Positions 8,717 through 19,048 of a stretch of DNA of 41,713 nt are shown one piece after another. A program made the position numbers and the translations under genes. A model generated the notes under the pieces. It saw only the letters and a program-made list of their open reading frames with translations. It ran no database searches and was not told where the DNA came from. Positions within the stretch are counted from its first letter, which is position 1, and every line of letters starts with the position of its first letter. Origin of the DNA: Flavobacteriales bacterium CG_4_9_14_3_um_filter_40_17 (GTDB taxonomy: Bacteria; Bacteroidota; Bacteroidia; Flavobacteriales; Flavobacteriaceae); contig PFUR01000082.1 of NCBI GenBank assembly GCA_002790195.1, forward strand, positions 1 through 41,713, read 5' to 3'.

Positions 8717-9414
8717 TTGATTAGAACAACTGTATGGCAAGCCACCAAGGCAGCAGTTTCCGTACGCAGCCGTTTTTCGCCCAGACTGGCCGGTTCAAAA
8801 CCTAAAGTCAAAGCCAAATCGATTTCCTTTTTTGAAAAATCACCTTCCGGACCGATTAGGATAAGGACATCTCGATGGGGGGAAAGCAGGTTTTTGAGCA
8901 ACTTTTTTTTGGAATCGACACAGTGAGCCACAAACTTGTCGGCTGATGTATTTTCTGCAATAAATTCTTTAAAAGGAATCGGTTTGTCTATTTTTGGAAG
9001 AAAACAGCGCAAAGATTGTTTCATGGCAGCTTCGACAATCTTTTCCAGCCGCTCGGTTTTGAGTACTGTCCGCTCAGAATGATCACAGATGATGGGTGTG
9101 ATGCGATGAATGCCTATTTCAGTAGCTTTTTCCAAAAACCATTCCAATCGGTCGGTTGATTTGGTGGGGGCAATAGCGAGATGTAGTTGGTACTTTTCCG
9201 GATTTTTTATGCTCTGTTTAAGCACTTTTGCGCTTACATTTTTGCTGCTTATGAGTTCAACTTCACAAGTGAACAAACTTCCTTTTCCGTCGGTTACCCA
9301 AATGGCATCACCCGGTTTTTTACGCAGCACTTTGACCAAATGCCTACTTTCTTCGGAGTTGAAAACAATGTGCGCGGCATCTTGGACAATATCAGGTTGG
9401 TAGAAAAGCTGCAT
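8710..9414 (-). CDS. rsmE: 16S rRNA (uracil1498-N3)-methyltransferase
   Basis: SPOUT-class SAM-dependent enzyme that methylates N3 of U1498 in 16S rRNA. The protein has 234 residues, normal for RsmE. The N-terminal PUA-like part contains EESRHLVKVLRKKPGD. The C-terminal trefoil-knot SAM site is seen as LIGPEGDFSKKE and LGEKRLRTETAAL. It starts 1 nt after the end of tsaD and is surely cotranscribed with it. Its 3' end overlaps the convergent membrane-protein gene. Confidence 0.95.
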   Translation of the reverse strand: MQLFYQPDIVQDAAHIVFNSEESRHLVKVLRKKPGDAIWVTDGKGSLFTCEVELISSKNVSAKVLKQSIKNPEKYQLHLAIAPTKSTDRLEWFLEKATEIGIHRITPIICDHSERTVLKTERLEKIVEAAMKQSLRCFLPKIDKPIPFKEFIAENTSADKFVAHCVDSKKKLLKNLLSPHRDVLILIGPEGDFSKKEIDLALTLGFEPASLGEKRLRTETAALVACHTVVLINQ

Positions 9415-9415
9415 A

Positions 9416-10435
9416 TCAAAAGGTATATCGGGATTTAGACGTGGTAAATTCGTCTGTAAAATCGCAATTTAAATATTTGTGATACCCGACAATCCCAATC
9501 ATGGCAGCGTTGTCGGTGGTGTATTCAAACTTTGGGATAAATGTTTTGCAGTCCAAGGCGTGTTCAAGCCCACCGATTCTTTTTCGCAGTTCGGAATTGG
9601 CTGAAACGCCACCGCCGATGGCTACATTTTTGATGCCGGTTTCTTGGATGGCCAACGTAAGTTTTTCCAATAAAATATCAACGAGCGTGTGTTGAACGGA
9701 TGCACAAATATCGGAGATGTTTTCTTGTATAAACTTTGGATTGCTTACTTTTTGATTGTTCAGAAAATTCATGATTCCGGTTTTGATGCCACTAAAACTG
9801 AAGTTGTAACCTTCCATTTTGGGCTTGGTGAATCTATACGCGAGCGGATTTCCGCTTTGTGCCAATTGATCTATCATAGGACCGCCGGGGTAGGGCAGAT
9901 TCAATAATTTAGCAGTTTTATCAAAAGCTTCACCCACGGCATCATCGGTGGTTTCACCGATTACGGTCATATCAAAAAAATCATCTACCCGGACGATTTG
10001 CGTGTGACCGCCGGATACTGTCAGTGCTAAAAATGGAAAATCCGGCTTTGTTTTGGTTTCATCGTCAATAAAATGAGCTAAAATATGCGCTTGCAAGTGG
10101 TTGACTTCAATCAGCGGGATATTGAGTGCCATGGAAAGAGATTTTGCGAAAGACATCCCGACCAACAAAGAGCCTAATAGCCCGGGGCCTTTGGTAAAAG
10201 CGATTGCGTTCAGGTTTTCTAAGGAGATGCAAGCCTTGCTCAAAGCTTGTTGAACAACAGGGACTATGTTTTGTTGATGTGCCCTTGAAGCCAGCTCCGG
10301 AACCACGCCACCAAAGGCTTCGTGTACTTTTTGCCCGGCAATTACGTTAGATAGGATGGTACTGTTTTTGAGCACGGCCGCTGCGGTGTCATCGCACGAA
10401 GATTCGAGGGCGAGAATGTAAACAGGCTTTCCCAT
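9416..10435 (-). CDS. tsaD: tRNA N6-adenosine threonylcarbamoyltransferase
   Basis: Catalytic subunit of the t6A37 tRNA modification (Kae1/Gcp/YgjD family). The protein has 339 residues from MGKPVYILALESSCDDTA. The metal-binding His pair H113 and H117 lies in NHLQAHILAH. SGGHTQ and FSFSGIKTG are the ATP-binding and family signatures. The ATG at 10435 is chosen over an upstream TTG-like opening at 10483, because homologues start shortly before ILxIESSCD and the -7 box (10470-10477) leaves a normal short leader. First gene of a tsaD-rsmE operon. Confidence 0.95.
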   Translation of the reverse strand: MGKPVYILALESSCDDTAAAVLKNSTILSNVIAGQKVHEAFGGVVPELASRAHQQNIVPVVQQALSKACISLENLNAIAFTKGPGLLGSLLVGMSFAKSLSMALNIPLIEVNHLQAHILAHFIDDETKTKPDFPFLALTVSGGHTQIVRVDDFFDMTVIGETTDDAVGEAFDKTAKLLNLPYPGGPMIDQLAQSGNPLAYRFTKPKMEGYNFSFSGIKTGIMNFLNNQKVSNPKFIQENISDICASVQHTLVDILLEKLTLAIQETGIKNVAIGGGVSANSELRKRIGGLEHALDCKTFIPKFEYTTDNAAMIGIVGYHKYLNCDFTDEFTTSKSRYTF

Positions 10436-10455
10436 CAAAAGGGTATAAAATTTGT

Positions 10456-10477
10456 TACTTTTGTGATTACAAAAATA
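10456..10477. promoter_or_regulatory. divergent tamB/tsaD promoter region
   Basis: Plus strand: TACTTTTG at 10456-10463 fits TAnnTTTG for the tamB-like gene. Minus strand: TATTTTTG (plus-strand CAAAAATA, 10470-10477) fits for tsaD, 34 nt upstream of its ATG. The two boxes are 6 nt apart and point away from each other, so the two transcripts would overlap by a few nucleotides and their promoters may compete. Confidence 0.5.
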
Positions 10478-10512
10478 GAACATTAACAGCTATCAAAAAA
10501 TTTAAAAAAATA

Positions 10513-13500
10513 TTGCTCCGCATGCTGATTGGCCTGCTGCTGTTAATGATTATTAGTAGCATAGTGCTTTCTATTCCTGCGGTTCAAACTTATATAGCTA
10601 AGAAGGTTACAACATCGGTAAACGATAAATACGGAACTAACATCAAGATTGAAAAAGTAGATCTCTCGTTTTTGGGTTCCATCGTGCTCAAGGAAGTTTA
10701 TATAGAAGACTACCAAAAAGACACACTGATTTATGTCAAAAAGCTCAACACTTCTTTGCGTAGCGCGGCTCGGTTGATGCACGGGGAGTTTCTTTTTGGG
10801 AAAGTTATTCTTGAAAAATTTGTTTTTAACATGCGGATTTACAAAGACAATTCGCTTTCCAATTTGGATGTTTTTATAGAAAAGTTAGATTCCGAGCCAG
10901 CCATACCTTCCGATAAGCCTTTTTATATGAGCATGCGTTCAGTCAATCTGAAAAATGGTGTCTATCGATTTTATGATGACAATTTGGAAAACCCTGAGAT
11001 GGTCAATTTAAAATCATTGAATGCAAAATTGACTGATTTCGTCATCGAAGGGTCGGAAGTTTTAACTAACATAGATAAGCTTTCCTTTGAGGGTTTTTAC
11101 GGCTTGCACGTAGAGAACATGAAAGCTGCATTTTCCTATCTCAAAGATCAAATCCGCTTGGATGGTATGGAGTTGGTGACCGCAAATTCGAGTTTGACCG
11201 GCGATCTTTCGCTTCATTATCAAGCGGGTACGCTCAAAGATTTTAACAACCTTGTCCGTTGGGATTTTAAAATAGTGGATTCGGACATTTCGATGAAGGA
11301 TATCAATCTGTATTATCCCGAGTTTGGCAACAATTTCAGGGCAAAACTTTCTACGCATATCACCGGCGTGCTGAATGATTTCATATTGAATGACACCAAG
11401 TTCAGAAGTAATTTTAATTCGGGTATTGAAGGAAAAATAGGATTTAAACACATTTTTGATGAAGGCATATTTGAAATGAATGGCAATTTTGAGGAGCTTT
11501 CTACAAACTATTTTGAACTCAGAACCTTGCTGCCCAATTTGTTGGGTAAAAATTTACCTGAGTCTTTACAGAAATTAGGGCAGGTATATTTGTATGGGCC
11601 CGTGAATTTGATTGGGAATGACCTTGATTTTGATGTTGAAACGCAATCTGCTCTTGGTGAAATTTTGTTAGATGCTCAAATGATAGGGATTGATGATTTG
11701 CATACGGCTACTTACAGCGGGGCTTTATCTTCCAATAAGTTCAATTTAGGTAGATTAATTGACTTTCAAAAGCTTGGGCAAGCAACGATGAATCTGACTT
11801 TTGACGGGCACGGATTTACAGTAAACGAACTTTCTGTTGATGTTTTCGGTATGGTCAATGCTTTGAATTACAACAATTATGATTTTAAAAAAATCGATTT
11901 AAACGGCACATTCAATAAAAGTGTTTTTAAAGGAAACATGAAAATTGACGATGTCAATTTCAGAGCTACATTTGATGGTTTGGCAGACCTCTCGAAAGAG
12001 AATAAAAAATATAATTTCAACGCCAACGTCGAATTTGCCAATCTGTATGACACACATTTGTATGAAGGGGATAAAATTTCAGTTTTTACTGGAAATATTT
12101 CAGCCAATTTTCAGGGAACACACATAGATGATTTTGAGGGCGGCATACATTTTAGAAACACTACTTACGGCAACGTCAAAGATCAATATTATTTCAAAGA
12201 TTTTTCGATTAATTCCAGTTTTGACAAAGACATTCATTTCTTGAAAATCAATTCAAAAGACATCGTGGAAGGTCAACTTGCAGGTAAATTCAACCTCAGT
12301 CAACTGCCGAATTTGGTTGAAAACGCTTTGGGCAGTTTCTACACCAATTACAAACCCAATAAAGTAAATCCCAATCAATATGTAGATTTCAATTTTGCCG
12401 TGTATAACAAACTTGTTGACGCTTTTTTCCCCGGCATATTTTTGGGGAAAGACACTTACATTAAGGGAAAATTGATTGGGAATGAAAACGATTTTAAATT
12501 CACCTTTAATTCATCTCAGTTAAACGTATATGATTTTCAAGTGGAAGGGTTAAAATTCCAATTTGACAACAAAAACCCCCTTTACAATGCCTATCTTCAA
12601 GCAAGTAAAATAAACAACAAAAACTACGCTGTCAAAGATTTTAATTTGGTCAACATCAATACCCGGGATACACTGTTTTTTAAGACTGAGTTTTCGGGTG
12701 GCAAAGATTACAAAGATCGTTTTGATTTGAATTTATATCACACAATCAACAAAAACAATCAATCGGTAGTCGGATTTAAAAACTCAAACATCACTTTCAA
12801 AGGAAATACTTGGAACATCAACAAGGCGAACAACAATTTGAACTATGTTGTTTTTAATGAAGATTATAAAAATATCCGGATACAACAAATTATTTTAAAG
12901 AACAATAAAGAGGAAATATCCTTGAGTGGTTCGGCACGCGACACGAGTTATAAAGACATTAAAGTAGGGTTTAAAGACGTTCATTTGAATAAAATTACAC
13001 CCGAAATAGACAGTTTGAAGTTGGATGGTTTGGTCAACGGAAGTGTTTTGTTGTTGCAAAGTGACAACGAGTATTTTCCTACTGTTTATTTAAAGATTGA
13101 TCGCTTTGAAGTCAATAAAAACAGCTTAGGAACATTGAAAATCAATATTTTAGCTAATGATAATTTAACTGATTTCGATGTGGATGCTTCGCTGAAAAAC
13201 GACAAATTTGAATCGTTTGCCGCCTCGGGAAAAATTTATTATGCAGAGCAAAACCCGACTGTAAATATGGATGTCAATCTCAAAAAATTGGATATATCCG
13301 TCTTGTCTCCCTTGGGTGAAACGGTTTTCGACCGGCTCAGAGGGCAGGTAAGTGGCAATGCCCGGTTGACAGGCCAACTGAAAAACCCAGATATAAATGG
13401 ATTGCTAACGGTAGAAAAATCGGGAATGAATTTTCCCTATTTAAATGTAGATTTAGATTTTCCGAACCAAGGTAAAATTGTGATAGACAAAAATCGTTTT

Positions 13501-14925
13501 ATCATAGACAATTGGAAAGTAATCGATGCAAAATATAAAACCGCCTCCACGTTGAGTGGCAATATTTCACATCTAAACTATTCAGATTGGCGCATAGATT
13601 TAAAGCTTAACACCAATCGGTTTTTAGTGCTCGACACCAAAGAAGAACTCGAATCGCTGTATTACGGAACTGGTTTTATCAGCGGAAGTGCTAGTATTCT
13701 TGGCCCGTTTGACGATTTGGTCATAGATGTCAATGCGAAAACTGAAAAAGGAACCAACTTCTATATTCCCATCAGCGATGCAGTATCCATCGGCGATAAT
13801 TCTTTCATGCGGTTTATCACGCCTGAAGAAAATGAAAAACGAAAAAATGGGCTTATAAATACCTTTGAGGAATTAAAGGGGTTGTCTGTTAATTTTGATT
13901 TAGATGTTACCCCAGATGCCGAAATAGAAATCATGGTTGATAAGGAAAATCAAAGTACATTAAGAGGAAAAGGTGTGGGTAACTTGTTGATTGAATTGGA
14001 CACCAACGGGAAATTCAATATGTGGGGTGACTTTATTACTTACAGCGGTATTTACAATTTCAAATACAAAAGGCTAATCAACAAAAGATTTGTGGTTCAG
14101 CAAGGAGGAACCATCACTTGGGATGGAGACCCGCTTCTCGCGCAAATCAACATAAAAGCGGTTTATAAGACAGAAGCCAATCCGGCCTTATTGCTCGAAT
14201 CTCAAGTTGCATCGAGAAAGATACCTACCGAAGTATATATCAATCTCAATGGGGTTTTGACACAACCGGATCTCGATTTTAACATCGAATTTCCAAATGC
14301 CAATTCACAGATAAAATCAGAACTTCAATTTAAGTTAGATGACAAAGAAGTGAGAAACCGGCAAGCTATTTCAGTCATTTCTACCGGAGCTTTTATGAAT
14401 GTTAACAACGCTATCGGGCAACAAATCATCAGTGGAAACTTAGGTTCCGAAATTGTCTCGAGCTTGGTAAACGATTTGTTTCAAGACGACAACAGCAAGT
14501 TCAACGTAGGTTTAGATTATGTACAGGCAGACAGCAATCCCGAATTTCAAACACAGGGCAGGGTGGGGGTTACTTTCCAAACCCAAATAAACGATAGGAT
14601 ACTGATAAACGGAAAAGTAGGCGTACCCACAGGAGGTGTTTCCCAATCTGTAGTTGTTGGGGATGTACAAGTAGAGTTGCTTTTAAATGAGGACGGCACA
14701 CTGCGTGCACAAGTTTTTAACCGGCAAAATCAAATACAATATATTGGTGAGCAAGAAGGCTATACCCAAGGCGTTGGAGTTTCATACCAAGTAGATTTTG
14801 ATACATTTAAAGAGCTGTTGAGAAAAATATTTAAAGAGAATAAAAAGGAAAAAGAAACCAATCTTAAAAAGCAGCCCGAAAAAGCTTTGCCGGGATTTAT
14901 TGATTTCAAAAAATCGAACGATTGA
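10513..14925 (+). CDS. TamB-like translocation/assembly module protein (DUF490)
   Basis: A 1470-residue protein with one N-terminal signal anchor (LLLLMIISSIVLSIPAVQ) and a very long beta-rich, repetitive body. The C-terminal TamB/DUF490 domain is recognisable from about residue 1150 (MWGDFITYSGIYNFKYKRL, then FVVQQGGTITWDGDP) to about 1440. The family forms an AsmA-like lipid-transfer bridge in the periplasm, assisting outer-membrane biogenesis with an Omp85 partner; no such partner is present here. The start is a problem: TTG at 10513 and ATG at 10522 are the first usual starts, yet the frame stays open upstream and reads a basic IKKFKKILLR segment just before. The native start may be non-standard, near 10492. 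Confidence 0.85.
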   Translation: MLRMLIGLLLLMIISSIVLSIPAVQTYIAKKVTTSVNDKYGTNIKIEKVDLSFLGSIVLKEVYIEDYQKDTLIYVKKLNTSLRSAARLMHGEFLFGKVILEKFVFNMRIYKDNSLSNLDVFIEKLDSEPAIPSDKPFYMSMRSVNLKNGVYRFYDDNLENPEMVNLKSLNAKLTDFVIEGSEVLTNIDKLSFEGFYGLHVENMKAAFSYLKDQIRLDGMELVTANSSLTGDLSLHYQAGTLKDFNNLVRWDFKIVDSDISMKDINLYYPEFGNNFRAKLSTHITGVLNDFILNDTKFRSNFNSGIEGKIGFKHIFDEGIFEMNGNFEELSTNYFELRTLLPNLLGKNLPESLQKLGQVYLYGPVNLIGNDLDFDVETQSALGEILLDAQMIGIDDLHTATYSGALSSNKFNLGRLIDFQKLGQATMNLTFDGHGFTVNELSVDVFGMVNALNYNNYDFKKIDLNGTFNKSVFKGNMKIDDVNFRATFDGLADLSKENKKYNFNANVEFANLYDTHLYEGDKISVFTGNISANFQGTHIDDFEGGIHFRNTTYGNVKDQYYFKDFSINSSFDKDIHFLKINSKDIVEGQLAGKFNLSQLPNLVENALGSFYTNYKPNKVNPNQYVDFNFAVYNKLVDAFFPGIFLGKDTYIKGKLIGNENDFKFTFNSSQLNVYDFQVEGLKFQFDNKNPLYNAYLQASKINNKNYAVKDFNLVNINTRDTLFFKTEFSGGKDYKDRFDLNLYHTINKNNQSVVGFKNSNITFKGNTWNINKANNNLNYVVFNEDYKNIRIQQIILKNNKEEISLSGSARDTSYKDIKVGFKDVHLNKITPEIDSLKLDGLVNGSVLLLQSDNEYFPTVYLKIDRFEVNKNSLGTLKINILANDNLTDFDVDASLKNDKFESFAASGKIYYAEQNPTVNMDVNLKKLDISVLSPLGETVFDRLRGQVSGNARLTGQLKNPDINGLLTVEKSGMNFPYLNVDLDFPNQGKIVIDKNRFIIDNWKVIDAKYKTASTLSGNISHLNYSDWRIDLKLNTNRFLVLDTKEELESLYYGTGFISGSASILGPFDDLVIDVNAKTEKGTNFYIPISDAVSIGDNSFMRFITPEENEKRKNGLINTFEELKGLSVNFDLDVTPDAEIEIMVDKENQSTLRGKGVGNLLIELDTNGKFNMWGDFITYSGIYNFKYKRLINKRFVVQQGGTITWDGDPLLAQINIKAVYKTEANPALLLESQVASRKIPTEVYINLNGVLTQPDLDFNIEFPNANSQIKSELQFKLDDKEVRNRQAISVISTGAFMNVNNAIGQQIISGNLGSEIVSSLVNDLFQDDNSKFNVGLDYVQADSNPEFQTQGRVGVTFQTQINDRILINGKVGVPTGGVSQSVVVGDVQVELLLNEDGTLRAQVFNRQNQIQYIGEQEGYTQGVGVSYQVDFDTFKELLRKIFKENKKEKETNLKKQPEKALPGFIDFKKSND

Positions 14926-15010
14926 AACGCGCGCGCAATAATTTTATTTGATGATTTTTGTAACAAAGTTATTTTTACAGTTACTAATTAAAAATCAAAA
15001 AACTGATAAC

Positions 15011-15778
15011 ATGAAAACATTAAGAACACTATTAATTGTTTTAATCTCTTTATTCTCAGTAAATTCTTTTGCTCAGACTGCCGGTGATATTATTTCAAAT
15101 TATTTTGAAAATACCGGAGGATTGGAAAAATGGCAAAGCCTAAAAGGCATCAAGATGAGTGCAAAAGTAAACCAAGGCGGTATGGAAATTCCTTTGGAAA
15201 TCATCCAGTTAACCGGAGGGAAGCAAATGACTGTCATTACCTTTCAAGGAAAAGAAATCAAACAAGGTGTTTTTGACGGAACAACACTTTGGAGCACCAA
15301 TTTCATGACCCAAAAAGCCGAAAAAAGCGACCAAGAATCAACAGATAACCTGAAGCTTGATTCAAACGATTTCCCTGATTCATTTTTGGGTTACAAAGAA
15401 AAAGGATATACTGTTGAGTTGGTGGGTAAAGAAACCATTGATGGTGCCGAAACATACAAAATTAAACTTACCAAAGAACAGATTACCATAGACGGGAAGA
15501 AAGAAGACAACGTCACCTACTACTTTTTCGATACCGAGAACTATGTGCCGATTGCCATTCAATCGGAAATCAAATCCGGTCAAATGAAAGGTCAAATTTC
15601 TGAGATCAAATTAAGTGATTATCAGGAAGTAGATGGTTTTTATTTTCCCTTTACAATGATTCAAGGGATTAAAGGCCAAGCAGGGCAACCCTTGGCCATT
15701 GATAAGATAGAGTTGAATCCGTCGGTGGACAACGCCCTGTTTCAGTTTCCGGAAGAAACAACTCTTCCTAAAAAATAA
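15011..15778 (+). CDS. outer membrane lipoprotein-sorting (LolA-like) periplasmic protein
   Basis: A 255-residue exported protein. The signal peptide covers residues 1-20 (MKTLRTLLIVLISLFSVNSF, cleavage near FAQ-T). The mature part has the flat beta-sheet pattern of LolA/LolB-like proteins (GGLEKWQSLKGIKMSAK..., DNVTYYFFDTENYVPI). Such proteins are common in Flavobacteriia and annotated as outer-membrane lipoprotein-sorting proteins. It does not look like classical LolA, so a specific lipoprotein-carrier role is only inferred. The ATG at 15011 is chosen over 14948 because it begins the signal peptide. It is followed by a weak terminator. Confidence 0.7.
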   Translation: MKTLRTLLIVLISLFSVNSFAQTAGDIISNYFENTGGLEKWQSLKGIKMSAKVNQGGMEIPLEIIQLTGGKQMTVITFQGKEIKQGVFDGTTLWSTNFMTQKAEKSDQESTDNLKLDSNDFPDSFLGYKEKGYTVELVGKETIDGAETYKIKLTKEQITIDGKKEDNVTYYFFDTENYVPIAIQSEIKSGQMKGQISEIKLSDYQEVDGFYFPFTMIQGIKGQAGQPLAIDKIELNPSVDNALFQFPEETTLPKK

Positions 15779-15786
15779 TACATTTT

Positions 15787-15817
15787 TTAAATCCCCATTT
15801 AATAAGCGGGAATTTTT
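15787..15817 (+). terminator. weak terminator after the LolA-like gene
   Basis: AAATCCCC and GGGAATTT form an imperfect hairpin (one C-A mismatch) around an AT-rich loop, followed by a short T run. Confidence 0.4.
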
Positions 15818-15852
15818 CTCTCTCATACCTTACTAAACAGACTATCAATCAA

Positions 15853-18800
15853 ATGAAAAACGTATTTATACTATTAACCTGTACTTTTTTTATAAGCAAT
15901 TTTTCCTCTTTTGCTCAAGATGCCAAAACCATTGATGCAACAGATTTGTTTGGTGATCTACGTGGAAGACACATAGGGCCTGCCTTGATGAGCGGAAGAA
16001 TAAACGACCTCGAAACACATCCCAAAAATCCCCGTATCATTTATGCGGGAGCCGCCGGCGGAGGTGTTTGGAAGTCTAACGATGCAGGTACAACTTTTAA
16101 TCCTATTTTTGATAAATATGCACAGTCTATCGGTGCGATTGCAATAGATCCGAATGATCCTGACAACACGGTTTATGTAGGCACCGGTGAAACATGGACA
16201 AGGAACAGTGTTTCCATCGGAGACGGATTGTACAGAACCAAAGACGGTGGCAATTCATGGAAAAAATTAGGTTTTGACAAATCGGAACGCATTGCAAATA
16301 TTATCATCAATCCCAACAACTCAAACGAAATTTATGTAGCCGTACTCGGCGCGCTTTGGTCAGACAGCGAAGAAAGAGGAGTCTATAAGTCAATTGATGC
16401 CGGTGCGACTTGGACAAAAATACTGTATGTCAACACCAAAACCGGTTGTGCAGATTTAGCCATTGACCCCAAAAACCCGAACGTACTCTATGCCTCCATG
16501 TGGGAGTTTAGAAGAACGGCTTGGTCTTTTGAGTCGGGTGGTGAGCAAAGTGCCTTATACAAATCAACAGACTCCGGGAAAACGTGGGCTAAAATCCACA
16601 ACGGTTTTCCCAACGGAAAGTTGGGCAGATTGGGAATTGCTGTTGCACCTTCCAACCCCAACATTTTATACACGGTCATCGAAGCAGAGGAAGAACTCAG
16701 AAAAGGGCTTTACCGAAGCGATGATGCCGGCGCAAATTGGAAACAGTTAAACAATGATTTCGAAATCACCGTTCGCCCGTTTTACTTCTCCAGGATTGTA
16801 GTTGACCCCAAAAACCATGAGGTGGTTGTCAAAGGCGGGCTGAGTGGTTCTATTTCGAGAGACGGTGGCAAAACATTTAAAAATCTCGGGAATATGCACA
16901 GCGATATTCACGACATCGCATTCGACATCAACGACTCCGACCGATTGTATGCAGCCACAGACGGCGGTGTGTATCGCTCTTGGAATGGCGGGACGACCAT
17001 GGAGATTGTAGAAAACCTACCGGTGTCTCAATTCTATCAAATTAGTTTAGACGATGCAGAACCCTATAATATTTACGGTGGCTTGCAAGACAATGGCTCT
17101 TGGTACGGGCCATCTGCTTCCGAAGGCGGAATCAATGCAAAAGATTGGAATTCTATCGGATATGGTGACGGATTCAGGGTTTTAAAACATCCGGCAAAAA
17201 ACATTATTTACTCAGAAATGCAAGGTGCCGAAAATGTTTGGCGGTATGATGTTGACAACAAGTTAGTTAAAACCATTCAGCCACTACCGTTAGAAGGATA
17301 TGCCAAGTTGCGGTTCAATTGGAACGCACCGATGACTGTCAGTAAATTTAAACATGATAGAATCTATATAGGAAGCCAATTTCTCCATAAATCGGAAGAT
17401 ATGGGCAACACTTGGGAAATTATTTCCCCCGATTTGACAACCAATGACAAAACAAAACAAGAACAAGAAAACTCCGGTGGGCTGTCTATGGACAATTCGG
17501 GAGCTGAAAACCACACCACCATCTTCACGATTGCAGAATCTCCGTTGGATGAAAACATCATTTGGGTTGGCACGGATGATGGCAACGTACAAGTAACAAC
17601 AGACGGCGGTAAAACATGGACAAATACGGTAGCCAATATAGTCGGATTGCCCAAAAACACTTGGACGTACCACATTGAAGCCAGCTCGCATGATAAAGCT
17701 ACTGCTTATGCCGTTTTTGAAGGGCATGCGCGTGGTGACTTGAATCCGTTGTATTTAAAACATCAGATTTTGGAAAATCATGGACTAATATCATCACAGC
17801 TGAAGTGACTGGTTTTGCCAGAAACATCCAAGAAGATTTTGTCAATCCCGATTTGCTTTTTCTGGGGACAGAATTTGGATTATACATAACCTTAGACGGG
17901 GGCAAAAGCTGGAGCAAATTTACCAACAATATGCCAGCTGTCGCTGTTCATTTTATTGATTTACATCCCAAAACAAATGATTTGGTCATGGCGACACACG
18001 GCCGTGGGGTAATCATAATAGATGATATTTCTCCATTACGTGAGATATCAGCTGCAACCTTATCTAAAACTTTGCATTTTTTTACATCCAAACCCAAGGT
18101 TATGGTTGACCAGAGCGGATTTTCAGATAGTTTTGGCAGCGAAACCGAATTTGTCGGAAGCAATCCTTCCACTTCTGCACAAATTAAATATCTGTTGCCG
18201 AAGCGACACACTTTCGGCAAAATGACCATGGAAATTCAAGATTTAGAAGGCCGTAAATTAACAACTATCGATCCGGGGAAATCAAAAGGCATCAATATTG
18301 TCAATTGGAATTTCACCATCAAACAACCCAAAGTAGCCAAAGGCAAAACATTCAGTTTCGGTGGCTTTACTTCGCCTCGCGTAAAAGCAGGAAAATACAA
18401 AGCTGTTATCGTGAAAGGAAAAGACACCTTCGAACATGTGTTTGAAGTGATTTATGACAAAAACGCCGGATTGACAGAAAGCGAAAGAGAATTGAAATAC
18501 AATACAACCATGAAAATGTATGACTTGACTCAAGGGTTGGCTTATTTAGTTTATGAATTGGATGCTGTTCAGGAAGCGATAAAAACTAGCAAGAAACTAT
18601 ATACGTCGTTTGAAAACCTCAAGAAAACTTTGGTAGTTACAACAGGTGATAATTATGTGGGTTCGGCTGAGCCTCAATTGAGAGAAAAAATGTCTGACTT
18701 GTACAGCAAATTGGCAAGCAGTTATGACAAACCTTCCAATGCCGAATTGGATTATCTCAAGCTTATTGAAAACCGTTTTGAAAAAGCCAAAATTGATCTT

Positions 18801-18869
18801 GAAAAGCTTAAAATGAAAGCAAAAGTAAACATCCCACTCAAAAATTTGGTCGAGTTTATAAACGAATAA
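15853..18869 (+). pseudogene. secreted VPS10/BNR-repeat (sialidase-like propeller) protein, reading frame broken once
   Basis: Two overlapping frames, 15853-17808 and 17805-18869, together encode one roughly 1005-residue protein of the large exported family annotated as VPS10-domain or BNR-repeat glycosyl hydrolase. The signal peptide is residues 1-21 (ends SSFAQ). Asp-box motifs such as SNDAGTTF, TKDGGNSW, SIDAGATW, STDSGKTW, SDDAGANW and TTDGGKTW mark the propeller blades. Frame 1 loses homology after GHARGDLNP (codon 632, 17746-17748) and ends in a nonsense tail. Frame 3 takes up the same blade at KTSDFGKSW from about 17757. Loss of one base at about 17749 explains this, as would a -1 slip at the T_TTA_AAA heptamer at 17754-17760. 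The C-terminal part (about 780-1005) is a non-propeller helical domain. It has its own strong terminator. The break may be a true mutation, a sequencing error or, less likely, recoding. Confidence 0.85.
17754..17760 (+). other. T_TTA_AAA heptamer at the frame break
   Basis: TTTAAAA is read as T_TTA_AAA in the upstream frame. A -1 shift here would join NPLYLK directly to TSDFGKSW with no change in expected length. A five-base-pair AU-rich hairpin (GATTT, TGGA loop, AAATC) starts 5 nt downstream, weak for a stimulator. The heptamer also arises automatically from a Phe-Lys-Thr encoding (TTT AAA ACA), so coincidence is likely. Confidence 0.3.
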
Positions 18870-18873
18870 CCCT

Positions 18874-18904
18874 AAAAAGGCTGCCGATAATAGCAGCCTT
18901 TTTT
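18874..18904 (+). terminator. strong rho-independent terminator
   Basis: Perfect 11-bp stem AAAAAGGCTGC / GCAGCCTTTTT with an 8-nt loop and T tail, right after the stop of the BNR protein gene. Confidence 0.9.
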
Positions 18905-18940
18905 ATTTTCTCAACATCAGTAATCCACCTTTTTTTTTCA

Positions 18941-18948
18941 TACCTTTG
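18941..18948 (+). promoter_or_regulatory. -7 box of the cold-shock-domain gene
   Basis: TACCTTTG followed by C fits TAnnTTTGC. It lies about 125 nt upstream of the ATG at 19074 and implies a long 5' leader of about 120 nt. Confidence 0.55.
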
Positions 18949-19023
18949 CAAAGGTGTACATTTTTGGCTTTGTTCAGGACGGATTAAGGCAGATTCAAAA
19001 GATTCACTTCGATTCTCATATAA

Positions 19024-19048
19024 TAAATCGTTTAATAACAGCGATTTA
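19024..19048 (+). promoter_or_regulatory. hairpin in the leader of the cold-shock-domain gene
   Basis: TAAATCG (19024-19030) pairs perfectly with CGATTTA (19042-19048) around an 11-nt loop, 25 nt before the ATG. Long structured leaders are known for cold-shock mRNAs; a thermosensing role here is inference. Confidence 0.3.
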
